A stretch of DNA of 64,000 bases, taken from contig JAHDDP010000008.1 in the NCBI GenBank assembly GCA_020629285.1, positions 1 through 64,000 of the forward strand. Direction: 5' to 3'. Position numbers and translations under genes: made by a program. Positions 1 through 9,376 of the stretch are shown one piece after another. Numbering within the stretch: position 1 is the first letter of the stretch; every line of letters begins with the position of its first letter. The notes beneath the pieces were generated by a model. It was not told the origin of the DNA, did no database searches, and was given only the letters and a program-made list of their open reading frames with translations. Source of the DNA: Maribacter sp. GTDB taxonomy: Bacteria; Bacteroidota; Bacteroidia; Flavobacteriales; Flavobacteriaceae.

Positions 1-522
1 AAAAACAATAATTATGGATAATTTTAATCGCATTTGAAAATGTTGGGTAACGGTTAGGCTATGATTAGTGTGGGGCGGTGATTTACGATTCCCTTAGCGC
101 CAAAGCTCGTAACAAAATCTTTTTGTTTTGTTTTTTCTTTTCCTTGTTTAAAGCAAAATCCCAAAGATTTTGCGACTTTATAAAAAATACACAGACTTTG
201 GCGTAAAAAGCCAAACCACCACATTAATTATAGCCATTGTTGCCACACGTTTTTATTTTGGCGTAAACTAGCTAAATTATCACGTACCGATTGCGTTCTG
301 CTTTTCGCTGTTTTGAACACCTTAAAATTTCCTTTTTACTAAGGTTTTTAATTTACTCCGTTACCGTTCTGCTTGCGTTATGTTTTCCGCAATAATTATA
401 GTTGAGTAAAATCCATCGTCGCAAACTAGCTAAGAAATCCATTAGCGCAACAGTTGCGATTGAGTTTGTCCATTTACATTCAGATAGGAAATTCCATCTG
501 CGTAATTTTTGACAAATAAAAA
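1..522. other. Gene-free, repeat-rich stretch
   Basis: No reading frame here looks like a gene. The stretch contains several small repeats. One is an imperfect inverted repeat (57-73 against 219-235, 15 of 17 positions pairing). There are short hairpins at 153-173, 197-215 and 446-458, and an 11-base direct repeat at 265-275 and 423-433. It lies next to a lone small membrane-protein gene and looks like a dispersed non-coding element or gene-cassette flank of the kind seen in flavobacterial accessory DNA. Its function is unknown. Confidence 0.5.
57..235. repeat. Imperfect inverted repeat, arms 57-73 and 219-235
   Basis: The left arm reads GGCTATGATTAGTGTGG. The reverse complement of the right arm reads GGCTATAATTAATGTGG, so 15 of 17 positions agree. 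The bases just before the left arm (53-59, GTTAGGC) fit the GTTRRRY core of integron attC sites, but the partner core and an integrase are not in view, so calling it attC would be speculation. Confidence 0.45.
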
Positions 523-815
523 CTAATCAAATGATAGTTTATAGGTCACGTAAATAAACAAAGAGGTAATTAATAGTGAGGAAATAAGTACAAATAAATG
601 AAATAGACTATTCTTAATTATTCCTTTTTTTTCAATTTTGTTTTTGTAATATTTTGTGTTTTTAACTAGCCTATTACTTACGTACAACAAAATACCTAAT
701 AATGTTAATATAATTATTATTAAGATTACTATACTCTGAATTGTTATTCCAGATAAAAACATATTTTTCAGTTAAGTTATTGAATTAGGGTTATTTTCCT
801 CAAATGTGTGGCAAC
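239..815. repeat. 10-bp perfect inverted repeats bracketing the small membrane gene
   Basis: GTTGCCACAC at 239-248 and its exact reverse complement at 806-815 lie on either side of the small membrane-protein gene at 523-762. This could mark the ends of an inserted cassette. Ten bases are few enough that chance is possible. Confidence 0.35.
523..762 (-). CDS. Small two-helix membrane protein, unrecognised
   Basis: A 79-residue protein of no family I recognise. It has a hydrophobic helix at about residues 8-29, a short basic stretch (NKIEKKG, about 41-47) that is probably cytoplasmic, and a second helix at about 52-72. The ATG start is preceded by an A-rich leader. The gene stands alone in repeat-rich DNA and is bracketed by 10-bp inverted repeats, so it may be a mobile cassette gene. 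It could also be a chance frame, but two clean membrane segments and a sensible charge pattern favour a real gene. Confidence 0.45.
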   Translation of the reverse strand: MFLSGITIQSIVILIIIILTLLGILLYVSNRLVKNTKYYKNKIEKKGIIKNSLFHLFVLISSLLITSLFIYVTYKLSFD

Positions 816-872
816 GTAGGGATATGTGTACAATTACATATATCCCTTCTTTAGAAGCACTAATATAAAACA

Positions 873-904
873 AAAAAACCATCACTTTTAAGTGATGGTT
901 TTTA
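873..904 (-). terminator. Intrinsic terminator after the transaldolase-like gene
   Basis: A perfect stem CCATCACTT/AAGTGATGG (879-887 and 890-898) is flanked by A and T runs on both sides, so it can work in either direction. It lies just past the stop of the minus-strand gene at 931. A second, weaker hairpin (819-830 with 835-846, one mismatch) follows. Confidence 0.8.
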
Positions 905-930
905 ATATTAAATTGATTAAATCTTACGAT

Positions 931-1584
931 TTAGTTTCCTTTTTGGTAATCTGCCAAGAACTTAGCTAAACCGCTATCGGTTAATGGGTGCTTTAATAGT
1001 CCGGTAATTGAACTTAAACCACCGGTCATAACATCAGCTCCAATTTTAGCACAGTCTATAATATGCATTACGTGACGTACAGATGCTGCTAATATTTCAG
1101 TTTGGTAACCGTAGTTATCATAAATCATACGAATATCTGCAATCAATCCTAATCCGTCTGTTGAGATATCATCTAAACGACCAATGAAAGGCGATACGTA
1201 TGTAGCACCTGCTTTCGCAGCCAATAATGCTTGACCAGAAGAGAATACCAACGTACAGTTAGTTCTATATCCTTTATCAGAGAAATACTTGATCGCTTTT
1301 ACACCTTCCTTGATCATAGGTACTTTAATTACGATTTGTGGGCTAATTTTAACCAACTTCTCGCCTTCTTCGATCATACCCTCGTAATCTGTAGAAATAA
1401 CCTCTGCACTTACGTCACCGTCAACTACATCACAAATTTTCTTGTAATGTGCCAATATGTTGTCTGCACCTGTAATGCCTTCTTTAGCCATTAAAGACGG
1501 GTTTGTTGTAACCCCATCTAAAATACCCATATCTTGAGCTTCTTTGATCTCGTCTAAATTCGCTGTATCTATAAAAAATTTCAT
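931..1584 (-). CDS. Transaldolase-like protein / fructose-6-phosphate aldolase family
   Basis: A 217-residue TIM-barrel enzyme of the short transaldolase (TalC/FSA/MipB) family, cytoplasmic. It moves a three-carbon dihydroxyacetone unit between sugar phosphates or forms fructose-6-phosphate. The start MKFFIDTAN, the TTNPSL motif (26-31) and the Schiff-base lysine in VIKVPM (Lys87) are all present, and the length is normal. It lies 55 bp downstream of transketolase on the same strand with rpiA further upstream, which supports a non-oxidative pentose-phosphate role. Sequence alone does not separate transaldolase from F6P aldolase activity. In Bacteroidota this short form usually serves as the transaldolase. 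Confidence 0.93.
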   Translation of the reverse strand: MKFFIDTANLDEIKEAQDMGILDGVTTNPSLMAKEGITGADNILAHYKKICDVVDGDVSAEVISTDYEGMIEEGEKLVKISPQIVIKVPMIKEGVKAIKYFSDKGYRTNCTLVFSSGQALLAAKAGATYVSPFIGRLDDISTDGLGLIADIRMIYDNYGYQTEILAASVRHVMHIIDCAKIGADVMTGGLSSITGLLKHPLTDSGLAKFLADYQKGN

Positions 1585-1639
1585 ATCGTCTTAGTTTAAA
1601 TTTATTATGAATGTCTTTTGGGCATCCCCTAAAGATTAT

Positions 1640-3670
1640 TTACTTTAAAAAATCTACTACTTGTTGGTATACTTGATCACCGGTGAATCCGAATTTCTCG
1701 TCAAGTACCGTTGCCGGTGCAGAATAACCGAAATGCTCTAAACCGAATACTTTTCCGTTTGGTCCCGCTAATCCTTCCAAGTTTACAGGTAGACCTGCCG
1801 TAAGCCCGAATACTGGTTTGTTTGGCGGAATCACTGCTTCTTGGTATGCTTCTGACTGTTGTCTAAATATACCTTCTGACGGAATAGATGCGATGTTCAC
1901 TTTCAAACCTTCTTTCTCCTCCAATAATTTTGTTGCCGCTACCAAAGTAGAAACCTCAGAACCGTTGGCAATTAATATTACATCTGGATCGGCTACTTCT
2001 TGTACCAAGTAACCTCCTTTTTCAGCATTTAAAGCTTCCTCATAGCGGTTACCGCTTTTTGCAGGTACATCGCCAATACCTTGTCTGGATAAAATAAGTC
2101 CGGTAGGCGTTTTTTGGTTTTCCATTGCCATTTTCCAAGCTACGTTGGTTTCTTGAGAATCCGCAGGACGCAATGCTACGAAACTTTGCTCGTGGCTATG
2201 GTTCTTTAATTTCTCTAACAAACGTATTTGTGCTTCTTGCTCAATTGGTTGGTGCGTTGGTCCGTCCTCTCCTACTCTAAAGGCATCATGAGTCCAAACA
2301 AACTTCACCGGTAATTCTTGAATACAGCTTAAACGAATGGCTGGCTTCATATAATCAGAGAATACAAAGAATGTTGCTACTACTGCCATTACCCCGCCGT
2401 GAAGCGCAATACCGTTTGCCATAGTCGCCATGGTCAATTCAGCAACCCCAGCCTGTAAAAATGCTCCAGAGAAATCACCTTTCTTTAATACACTGGTTTT
2501 CTTTAAGAACCCGTCTGTTTTATCACTGTTCGATAAATCTGCAGACGATACGATCATATTCTCTACATTCTGCGCCAAGTAAGCCAATACATTAGATGAA
2601 GCCGCTCTTGTAGCCTGACCTTCTTTTTGCTCGATAGAACTGAAGTCTAGGTTTGGTAATTTACCTTCTAAGAAACCATCTAATTTTGCAGAAAGCTCAG
2701 CATTTTCTGAACGCCATGCATCAATCTCTCTTTTCTTAGCCTGTGCTTCGTCTTTCTTCTTATTGATAATGCCTTCGTAGTACTCCTCTACTTTTGAATA
2801 AATATCAAAAGGGTTATCTACATCTGCACCTAAATTAGCCAAGGTTTTCTCATAATCTGCACCTGTATTGCCAATTGGCTTACCGTGTAGTTCTGTATAC
2901 CCTTCATACGGAGTACCATCTGCAGTTACACAACCTTTACCCATAATCGTTTCACCGATTATCAAAGTTGGTTTTTCTGTTTCTGCATTGGCATCGGTAA
3001 GTGCTTTTCTTATTTGATCATGATCATGACCGTCAATAGTTACTACTTTCCATCCCCATGCTTCATATTTCTTGGCAGTATCTTCTGAAGTTACCTCATC
3101 TGTTTTAGATGATAATTGAACATCGTTAGAATCGTAGAACATGATAAAGTTGCTTAAGCCTAAGTGACCTGCAATTCTACCTGCACCCTGAGAGATTTCT
3201 TCTTGTACACCACCATCAGAAATAAAACCATATATCTTATGGTTCATCCAATCTCCAAAACGTGCTTTCAAGAAATTAGCAGCTACTGCTGCACCAACAC
3301 CCATGGTATGACCTTGACCTAAAGGACCAGATGTATTTTCAATACCTCTTGCAACATCAACTTCAGGGTGACCAGGAGTTACCGATCCCCATTGTCTAAA
3401 ATTAGACACATCGTCTTTAGAGTAATTACCCAAAAGATAATATTGAGCGTACATTAAAGTAGATAAGTGCCCTGCATCCATGAAAAAACGGTCACGGAAA
3501 GGCCATTTCATATCAGAAGGATCGTAGTTGAAAAATTCAGAATATAAAATGTGCATGTAGTCTGCTCCTCCCATTGGCCCACCTGGGTGTCCAGAATTTG
3601 CCTTTTCTACCATCGCTACAGCTAATGCCCTTATATTGTCGGCTGCTAATTGATCTAGTTCCTTGTTCAT
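1640..3670 (-). CDS. tkt: Transketolase
   Basis: A 676-residue, full-length transketolase. It is thiamine-diphosphate dependent and transfers two-carbon ketol units in the non-oxidative pentose phosphate pathway. Visible landmarks are GHPGGPMG near residue 27, the ThDP/metal site region ISDGGVQEEISQG near 150 and the substrate-site segment HDAFRVGEDGPTHQP near 460. The ATG start has an A/T-rich leader, with a promoter-like TATCTTTG at 3730-3737. It is followed by the transaldolase-like gene, probably in one transcript. Many flavobacteria split transketolase into two subunits. Here it is a single chain. Confidence 0.97.
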   Translation of the reverse strand: MNKELDQLAADNIRALAVAMVEKANSGHPGGPMGGADYMHILYSEFFNYDPSDMKWPFRDRFFMDAGHLSTLMYAQYYLLGNYSKDDVSNFRQWGSVTPGHPEVDVARGIENTSGPLGQGHTMGVGAAVAANFLKARFGDWMNHKIYGFISDGGVQEEISQGAGRIAGHLGLSNFIMFYDSNDVQLSSKTDEVTSEDTAKKYEAWGWKVVTIDGHDHDQIRKALTDANAETEKPTLIIGETIMGKGCVTADGTPYEGYTELHGKPIGNTGADYEKTLANLGADVDNPFDIYSKVEEYYEGIINKKKDEAQAKKREIDAWRSENAELSAKLDGFLEGKLPNLDFSSIEQKEGQATRAASSNVLAYLAQNVENMIVSSADLSNSDKTDGFLKKTSVLKKGDFSGAFLQAGVAELTMATMANGIALHGGVMAVVATFFVFSDYMKPAIRLSCIQELPVKFVWTHDAFRVGEDGPTHQPIEQEAQIRLLEKLKNHSHEQSFVALRPADSQETNVAWKMAMENQKTPTGLILSRQGIGDVPAKSGNRYEEALNAEKGGYLVQEVADPDVILIANGSEVSTLVAATKLLEEKEGLKVNIASIPSEGIFRQQSEAYQEAVIPPNKPVFGLTAGLPVNLEGLAGPNGKVFGLEHFGYSAPATVLDEKFGFTGDQVYQQVVDFLK

Positions 3671-4188
3671 TATATTATTAGATTATTTTTCAGGTTCGTG
3701 TTTATTTTACTATCTACAAAATTCTCCCCCAAAGATACTTTATAATAGGCGCTAATTAAAATATTTCAACTAACATAATTCTATAGTATTCAAGTATTAA
3801 ACCGCTGATTACTTCTTAATTAACACAATACCTCTCTCGAAAGGGTTTTCGGAAAATGCAATATCTTCTTGATTTTGACTCTATAGCAGTTTAGCTCCTA
3901 TAAATTAAGGAGTTACCAAATAATACTAGTTGATTATTCTTTTATGGGATTTGAAAAGAAATGTACCCAAATGTGAAATGCAGCACAACAGTCTTTATCA
4001 TATGAAAAAGTAATATCACATTATATAGACATTCTGTATCCTTGAAAAAAAGCATTTTCAGCTATTTCAACATCAAACCTATGACACGTGAATGCAAAAT
4101 AAATACAGTTCAAAGTACAGAAAACCGTAACCCGTGATTGGTTTTACCTGTATATGTTTATTCAGACAGCATATAAGAAGTCTAATCG
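3671..4188. other. 518-bp gap between tkt and rpiA
   Basis: No supported gene. It holds the tkt leader and a -7-like box TATCTTTG (minus strand, 3730-3737) about 60 bases from the tkt start. A -33 TTG at the usual distance was not found. A weak stem (4121-4126 with 4140-4145) downstream of rpiA might be a terminator. Nothing else was recognised. Confidence 0.5.
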
Positions 4189-4866
4189 CTATCTCTTTTT
4201 CACCATAGCCTGGTCCCCTTTTCCTATAATTACCAAATCAGTTGAAGTCAAGAATAAACCGGTTTCTACTATACCGGGTATGGTCTTTAATTGTTGCTCT
4301 AAATCGGTCAACGTTATATTGGTGTCCCAAATATCAATATCAACAATATCGTTGTTCTCATCGGTCTTATAGTCATCATTGCCGTTCTTTCGTTGTACCG
4401 GACTCAAGCCTATACCTCTTAATTCTTCAATAATCAATTGGGTTGCGAACGGTATGGTCTCAATAGGTAACTTAAACTTACCCAGTTTAGAAACGCTTTT
4501 AGAGGAATCTGCAATTATAATATTCAAATTAGAATTATGGGCAACGATTTTTTCACGTAGTAATGCTCCGCCTCCTCCTTTAATCAATTGAAAATCCTCA
4601 TCAACCTCATCTGCACCATCTATGGTAACATCCAGTCTTTTAGCTTCTGCAAGTGTTATTACATTAATACCCAGCTTAGTTGCTAATTTCTCTGTCTCGT
4701 TAGAAGTTGCCACGGCTTTAATCTCCATGCCGTTTTGCACCATATCACCAATTGCTTCAATCATAAAAAATGCTGTAGAACCTGTTCCTAGTCCAACCGT
4801 CATTCCTGACTTTACATATTTTACCGCCTCTAATGCTGCTACTTTTTTTTCGTTTACCGCGCTCAC
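4189..4866 (-). CDS. rpiA: Ribose-5-phosphate isomerase A
   Basis: A cytoplasmic enzyme interconverting ribose-5-phosphate and ribulose-5-phosphate. The family motifs are all visible: GLGTGSTAFFMIE, DGADEVD, and KGGGGALLREKI carrying the catalytic lysine/glutamate region. Length is about 225 residues, normal for RpiA. The start is not an ATG. The frame can begin at TTG 4878 (229 residues) or GTG 4866, and I chose GTG because the protein then begins MSAVNEKK, close to the usual RpiA N-terminus. It stands alone, 518 bp from tkt but on the same strand and in the same pathway. Confidence 0.93.
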   Translation of the reverse strand: MSAVNEKKVAALEAVKYVKSGMTVGLGTGSTAFFMIEAIGDMVQNGMEIKAVATSNETEKLATKLGINVITLAEAKRLDVTIDGADEVDEDFQLIKGGGGALLREKIVAHNSNLNIIIADSSKSVSKLGKFKLPIETIPFATQLIIEELRGIGLSPVQRKNGNDDYKTDENNDIVDIDIWDTNITLTDLEQQLKTIPGIVETGLFLTSTDLVIIGKGDQAMVKKR

Positions 4867-4995
4867 TTTTAGTATCAATTATAGTTTATCTGGTGCTAAA
4901 GATATTTAGAAATAATAGATAGCATTACCCTAACTATAAAGTAATATTCAAAATTTTGCGATTTAGACCTTTTAAACCTCGCTAACAAAAAAGTT

Positions 4996-5868
4996 TTAAC
5001 GGCTAATACTGATGTTATTCTCAACAAGCTGTAATGATAATAAAGGAACATGACAGCAAAATGTAGACCTACCTACTATATAATCATTGCACAAATTTCT
5101 CAAATAACCGTTTGCATTGTTAGACATAACAAGTAATTGGCAATTAGTATGATCAACATAGCTTTTTAAAGTAGGGGTTAAAGAAGTTTCTGTATCCAAT
5201 TTGTAGAAATCATGAGAGATACCGCCTAACTTTTCAGTAATAATTTGATGATTTATTTGCTGTAATTCTGTTACTTGAGCAGTTGTGTTTTGCATACTCG
5301 CAATTTGTACCGTGCTATTAAAATACTTTGCCAAATGTACCACAGGGTTTAATTCATCTCCCTTAAATAAATGATTTTGTTCTGATATTACGGAGATGGA
5401 ATGCAAATTTTCAAATGGAACCCTTGGCGGAATCACCATTACAGGACACTGATAGCCATGATTTAATATTCTTACCGTATTTCTTCCAAAAAATATAGTT
5501 TCATCATCAGCACCACCGCTAGCACTCATAATTATATAATCAATTTCTCGATCTTCTACCACTTCTTGTACTTCATCTACCAACATTGAAAAAGTAGAAA
5601 TAGAGGTGTATTGATGATGCGTATTTCTGTATTCCTTTTTAATACGATGTATAGTTCTACGCAATCCTTTTTCTGAAGCGGATTTAGCAGAACAACCCTT
5701 GTTCATATCTGAAACCCTACCTGCCATTAAGCGATTACTGTGCATTTCTGGTGTGTAGGCATTTAGGAAGTAAAATACACATTCAGATTCTGCAAACAAT
5801 TGCAAGGCATACTTTGTAGCGTTCCATGCTGCTAACGAGAAATCGGTCGGTATTAGAATATTTTTCAT
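4996..5868 (-). CDS. Universal stress protein, tandem-domain UspA family
   Basis: A 290-residue cytoplasmic protein with two UspA folds. The first begins MKNILIPTDFSLAAWNATKYA and carries the nucleotide-loop pattern IIMSASGGADDETIFFGRNTVRIL near residue 115-145. The second half (from about 155) is diverged and lacks a clear ATP-binding glycine loop. Its promoter has an FNR-type palindrome (5922-5935) exactly 22 bp from a -7-like box (5892-5899), so it is probably induced with the cbb3 oxidase genes. Usp proteins of this tandem type recur at 16374 and 61771-64000. The precise role of such proteins is unknown. Confidence 0.9.
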   Translation of the reverse strand: MKNILIPTDFSLAAWNATKYALQLFAESECVFYFLNAYTPEMHSNRLMAGRVSDMNKGCSAKSASEKGLRRTIHRIKKEYRNTHHQYTSISTFSMLVDEVQEVVEDREIDYIIMSASGGADDETIFFGRNTVRILNHGYQCPVMVIPPRVPFENLHSISVISEQNHLFKGDELNPVVHLAKYFNSTVQIASMQNTTAQVTELQQINHQIITEKLGGISHDFYKLDTETSLTPTLKSYVDHTNCQLLVMSNNANGYLRNLCNDYIVGRSTFCCHVPLLSLQLVENNISISR

Positions 5869-5891
5869 AAATGAGGCTCATCATTTGATGA

Positions 5892-5935
5892 TAAAAATAG
5901 TTTCACCAATGAATTGAAACTATGACATTTATCAA
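5892..5935 (-). promoter_or_regulatory. FNR-type operator plus -7 box for the Usp gene at 4996
   Basis: The palindrome ATGACATTTATCAA is at 5922-5935 and the minus-strand -7-like box TATTTTTA is at 5892-5899, with a 22-bp gap. The start codon is 53 bp from the palindrome. The geometry is identical to the sites at 6691, 9377, 18653, 56828, 58243 and 61708. Confidence 0.75.
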
Positions 5936-5948
5936 CTTCCACAATTAT

Positions 5949-6638
5949 TTAAAAACCATCGGCAAGTTCTTGTAAAGTATCCTCTTCCAAAACTCCAATC
6001 TTTTTGCCTTCTGTCTTTATAAGTCCCTTTTTCTTAAACTCAGAGATCATACGTATTAAAGATTCTGTTGCGGCACCTACAATATTGGCATAATCATCTC
6101 TACTTAAGGTCAATGACAGAAACCCATTTTCATCTTCTCCGTAATTTTTCTTTAAATATATAAAGGCTTCCGCCATGCGTTGTTTTACCGTTTTCTGAGA
6201 CATATTCACAATAACATCATCTGCCTCTTTTAAATCATGCGCCAAATGACGTAATACTTCCAAAGAAAAATTAGGATTCGTATTCAGGGTATTGGATATT
6301 ATTTCCTTTGTTATAAAACATACTTCCATATCATTAATGGCAGTAGCGCTTAAATTTGTGAAATCTTCAGCAATAACAGAACGTTGCCCCATTATCTCGC
6401 CTTTATTGGTCAATTTTACAATTTGCTCTTTACCATTGCTGCTTAATTTAGACAACTTTGAAACACCGTCTCTAACACAAAAAACGCCATCTAGCTTTTG
6501 CCCCTCTATAAATAAAGCTTCTCCCTTTTTAATCTTCTTGGATATTTTAGAGTCCGATACCCTTTTTAATTCGTCTTTGTTCAATGCACGGAGAGAATTA
6601 AATTGTCTAATGATACAATTCTCACATCTATTTTCCAT
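5949..6638 (-). CDS. FNR-like transcription regulator (Crp/Fnr family)
   Basis: A 229-residue Crp/Fnr-family regulator: cyclic-nucleotide-binding-type sensor domain (about 20-135), long dimer helix, and winged helix-turn-helix (about 175-220). The recognition helix ATESLIRM has Glu192 and Arg196 at the positions equivalent to E. coli CRP Glu181 and Arg185. Cysteines are Cys5 and Cys8 (CENC), Cys54 and Cys107. Cys107 falls near the place of E. coli FNR Cys122, so an oxygen-sensitive Fe-S cluster is possible, although the N-terminal spacing is not that of E. coli FNR. It is divergent from ccoI with a shared operator at 6691-6704 that also has a good -7 box toward this gene, which implies autoregulation. 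It is the best candidate to control the cco, hemN and Usp promoters. Confidence 0.92.
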   Translation of the reverse strand: MENRCENCIIRQFNSLRALNKDELKRVSDSKISKKIKKGEALFIEGQKLDGVFCVRDGVSKLSKLSSNGKEQIVKLTNKGEIMGQRSVIAEDFTNLSATAINDMEVCFITKEIISNTLNTNPNFSLEVLRHLAHDLKEADDVIVNMSQKTVKQRMAEAFIYLKKNYGEDENGFLSLTLSRDDYANIVGAATESLIRMISEFKKKGLIKTEGKKIGVLEEDTLQELADGF

Positions 6639-6660
6639 GGCTACATTTTTAAATATGAAG

Positions 6661-6734
6661 CAAAATTACACAAGCCCATAATTGTAATAAGTGACAATTA
6701 TCATGTTTTAGAAAGTGTTTCATTTTCACCTTTG
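6661..6734. promoter_or_regulatory. Divergent FNR-type promoter between fnr-like gene and ccoI
   Basis: The central palindrome GTGACAATTATCAT lies at 6691-6704. On the minus side TAATTTTG (6661-6668) is a perfect TAnnTTTG box 22 bp away. On the plus side CACCTTTG (6727-6734) is a one-mismatch box, also 22 bp away. Start codons lie 52 and 50 bp from the palindrome. One bound dimer could activate both genes. Confidence 0.82.
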
Positions 6735-6754
6735 TAATATATTAGTCAATAATT

Positions 6755-9151
6755 ATGCAGGCAGATACATGTTTTCATTGCGGTGACCCTTGTGATAGAC
6801 AACTTATAACATTTGATGAAAAATCATTTTGTTGTACAGGTTGCAAAACTGTGTATGAAATTTTCTCTACCAACGATCTATCCCATTATTATGAACTACA
6901 AGAAGCAGCAGGCTCTACACCTAAAGCCATTGAAGGAAAATATGATTTTCTGGATAATGAAGAAATCATAGCTAAACTTACAGAATTTAATGATGGCAAT
7001 ATTCAAATCATTAACCTATATATACCAACCATTCACTGTAGTTCATGCATTTGGATTTTAGAGAATTTGAATAAACTGAACAAGTATGTTACTAACTCTC
7101 AGGTAGATTTTCCTAAGAAAACCATTAGGGTTACTTATAAAAATGAAGATTTCAGCTTAAAGAACTTAGTCTTGCTCTTAGCTAAAATAGGATATGAACC
7201 TTATATCTCACTAGAAGATTTTGAAGGTAAAAAGAAAGTATCTGACCGTAGTCTGATTTATAAACTTGGCGTTGCCGGCTTTGCTTTTGGTAATGTGATG
7301 TTTTTATCTTTTCCAGATTATTTTGACCTTGGATCCAGTGCTGCTTCTGGCGGCGAATATTGGCTAAATAAATATCAAGATGTATTTAGATGGATGATGT
7401 TCATCTTCTCCCTGCCCGTAGTCTTTTATGCCGGCTGGGATTATTTCGTATCCGCATATAAAGGGTTACGGGCTAAGCTTTTAAATATAGATGTACCTAT
7501 TGCACTTGGTATTTTAGTACTATTCCTAAGAAGTACGTATGACATCGCCTTTAACTTGGGAAGCGGTTTTTTCGATTCCCTCACCGGACTCGTATTCTTT
7601 CTACTACTAGGAAAGTTTTTTCAACAAAGAACCTATAGCTTTTTGTCTTTTGAGCGCGATTATAAATCATACTTCCCTATTGCAATTACCAGACTAAATT
7701 TAAAAGGTAAAGAAGAAACCGTTCCCGTTCAGGAAATTCAAAAGGGCGATAGAATATTGATCCGTAATGAAGAGATGATTCCCGTTGATGGTACTTTGGT
7801 ATATGGTAACGCACAAATAGATTATAGCTTTGTTTCTGGGGAATCTGAACTTGTGGCCAAAGAAATTGGAGAACAAGTTTTTGCCGGCGGAAAGCAACTG
7901 AACGGTGTTATAGAAATGATTGCTTTAAAATCTGTCTCTCAAAGTTACCTGACCCAATTATGGGGCAACGCTGTTTTTAAAACGGATAAGGTAACCGCTT
8001 TTCAAAATCTTACTGACAGCATTGGTAAACGTTTTACCATTGCAGTACTTTCAATTGCATTTATTGCAACCGCTTTTTGGCTATACTATGATCCGTCTAA
8101 AGCTATGAACGTTTTTACAGCGGTATTGATTATTGCTTGCCCGTGTGCCATAGCATTGGCCTCACCATTTACGTTAGGTAATATGCTACGTATTTTCGGT
8201 AAAAAGAAATTCTATATAAAAGACACCCAAACTATTGAGCGTTTGTCCAAAATAGATACTGCCATTTTTGATAAAACGGGTACCATTACCACTTCTCAAA
8301 AAAGTACGGCGCATTATGAAGGTATGCCATTATCTCCTGAAGAAGAATCTATTTTAAAGAACACTATAAGAGCTTCTAACCACCCTTTAAGTAGATCTTT
8401 ATATGATTTACTTAAAGAGCAGAATATCATTACTTTAGATGAGTATGAAGAACATGTAGGCAAAGGACTTGAAAGCTCTAAAGACGATATAAACATGAAG
8501 ATCGGTTCTGCCAATTTTGTAGGTAAGGGCAGTTCAGAAAATCTATTAGATACCTCTATATACATCAGTTCTAATGATGCCTATAAAGGAAGGTATGTTT
8601 TTCAAAATCAATATCGTGACGGACTTTCAACTGTATTTAAAAACATGTCAGAATCAATGAATCTGGCCATACTATCTGGTGATAACGAAGGAGAAAAAGA
8701 ACGCTTAGAAGCATTACTACCAAAAATGACTCCGTTATACTTTAACCAAAAACCAGAAACAAAACTAGACTTCATAAAATCGTTACAAGAACAAGGTAAA
8801 AAAGTTTTAATGGTAGGCGATGGATTAAATGATGCCGGAGCATTGGCACAAAGTAACGTAGGCATTGCCATATCTGAAAATATCAATGTATTCTCCCCTG
8901 CTTGCGACGCCATTTTAGATGCCTCTAAATTTCAGCAACTTTACAGTTATATACTTGCATCTAAAAAAGCAATGCGCATTATAAAAATGAGCTTTGTTTT
9001 ATCTTTACTTTATAACTGTGTAGGTCTTTATTTTGCCATTACCGGACAGCTAGAGCCAGTAATAGCTGCTATTTTAATGCCTTTAAGCTCTATCAGCATC
9101 GTTATTTTCACTACGCTAATGACAAACCTAATTGGCAGAAAACTTTCTTAA
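6755..9151 (+). CDS. ccoI: Copper-transporting P1B ATPase for cbb3 oxidase assembly (CcoI/FixI-like)
   Basis: A 798-residue inner-membrane P-type ATPase that moves copper across the membrane for cytochrome cbb3 oxidase assembly. The N-terminus has a cysteine-rich metal site (Cys6, Cys9, Cys13, Cys26, Cys27, Cys30), then an HMA domain with CSSC at residues 95-98. Membrane helices follow, then the ion-binding motif CPC near 460, the phosphorylation motif DKTGT near 507 and the hinge GDGLND near 687. The order and length match CcoI/FixI. It is transcribed away from the fnr-like gene and toward ccoS, from an FNR-type promoter. The cco location separates it from a general copper-efflux CopA. Confidence 0.94.
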   Translation: MQADTCFHCGDPCDRQLITFDEKSFCCTGCKTVYEIFSTNDLSHYYELQEAAGSTPKAIEGKYDFLDNEEIIAKLTEFNDGNIQIINLYIPTIHCSSCIWILENLNKLNKYVTNSQVDFPKKTIRVTYKNEDFSLKNLVLLLAKIGYEPYISLEDFEGKKKVSDRSLIYKLGVAGFAFGNVMFLSFPDYFDLGSSAASGGEYWLNKYQDVFRWMMFIFSLPVVFYAGWDYFVSAYKGLRAKLLNIDVPIALGILVLFLRSTYDIAFNLGSGFFDSLTGLVFFLLLGKFFQQRTYSFLSFERDYKSYFPIAITRLNLKGKEETVPVQEIQKGDRILIRNEEMIPVDGTLVYGNAQIDYSFVSGESELVAKEIGEQVFAGGKQLNGVIEMIALKSVSQSYLTQLWGNAVFKTDKVTAFQNLTDSIGKRFTIAVLSIAFIATAFWLYYDPSKAMNVFTAVLIIACPCAIALASPFTLGNMLRIFGKKKFYIKDTQTIERLSKIDTAIFDKTGTITTSQKSTAHYEGMPLSPEEESILKNTIRASNHPLSRSLYDLLKEQNIITLDEYEEHVGKGLESSKDDINMKIGSANFVGKGSSENLLDTSIYISSNDAYKGRYVFQNQYRDGLSTVFKNMSESMNLAILSGDNEGEKERLEALLPKMTPLYFNQKPETKLDFIKSLQEQGKKVLMVGDGLNDAGALAQSNVGIAISENINVFSPACDAILDASKFQQLYSYILASKKAMRIIKMSFVLSLLYNCVGLYFAITGQLEPVIAAILMPLSSISIVIFTTLMTNLIGRKLS

Positions 9152-9376
9152 AACGGTTTTGGGGCAACACTAAGCCCATTTTATTTTTTAAAGAAAAAAC
9201 CGTTCTGGTTTAACAACGTATCACTTCAAAAACAATATCGCTCTTTTTAACAAATAAGCTATTCATATCATCTATTTCCACAGACTGTTAAAGCTAACAA
9301 AATCAGTACTTAACAACTATCAAATTACCCCATAGCCTATTAACCTTTTTCACTTTTTTAAGAATTTTTTTAAAGT

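Noticed and set aside
53-59. attC-like core GTTAGGC near the window start
   Set aside because: The partner core and an integrase are outside the window or absent, so an integron cannot be claimed.
1231-1494. Plus-strand open frames antisense to the transaldolase-like, tkt and rpiA genes
   Set aside because: They are shadows of well-identified minus-strand genes and show no protein-like features.
3730-3737. tkt promoter fully defined by TATCTTTG
   Set aside because: The -33 TTG is not at the usual distance, so only the -7-like box is mentioned.
9152-9205. Terminator between ccoI and ccoS from AACGGTTTT/AAAACCGTT
   Set aside because: The arms pair only across a loop of about 35 bases; too weak to call.
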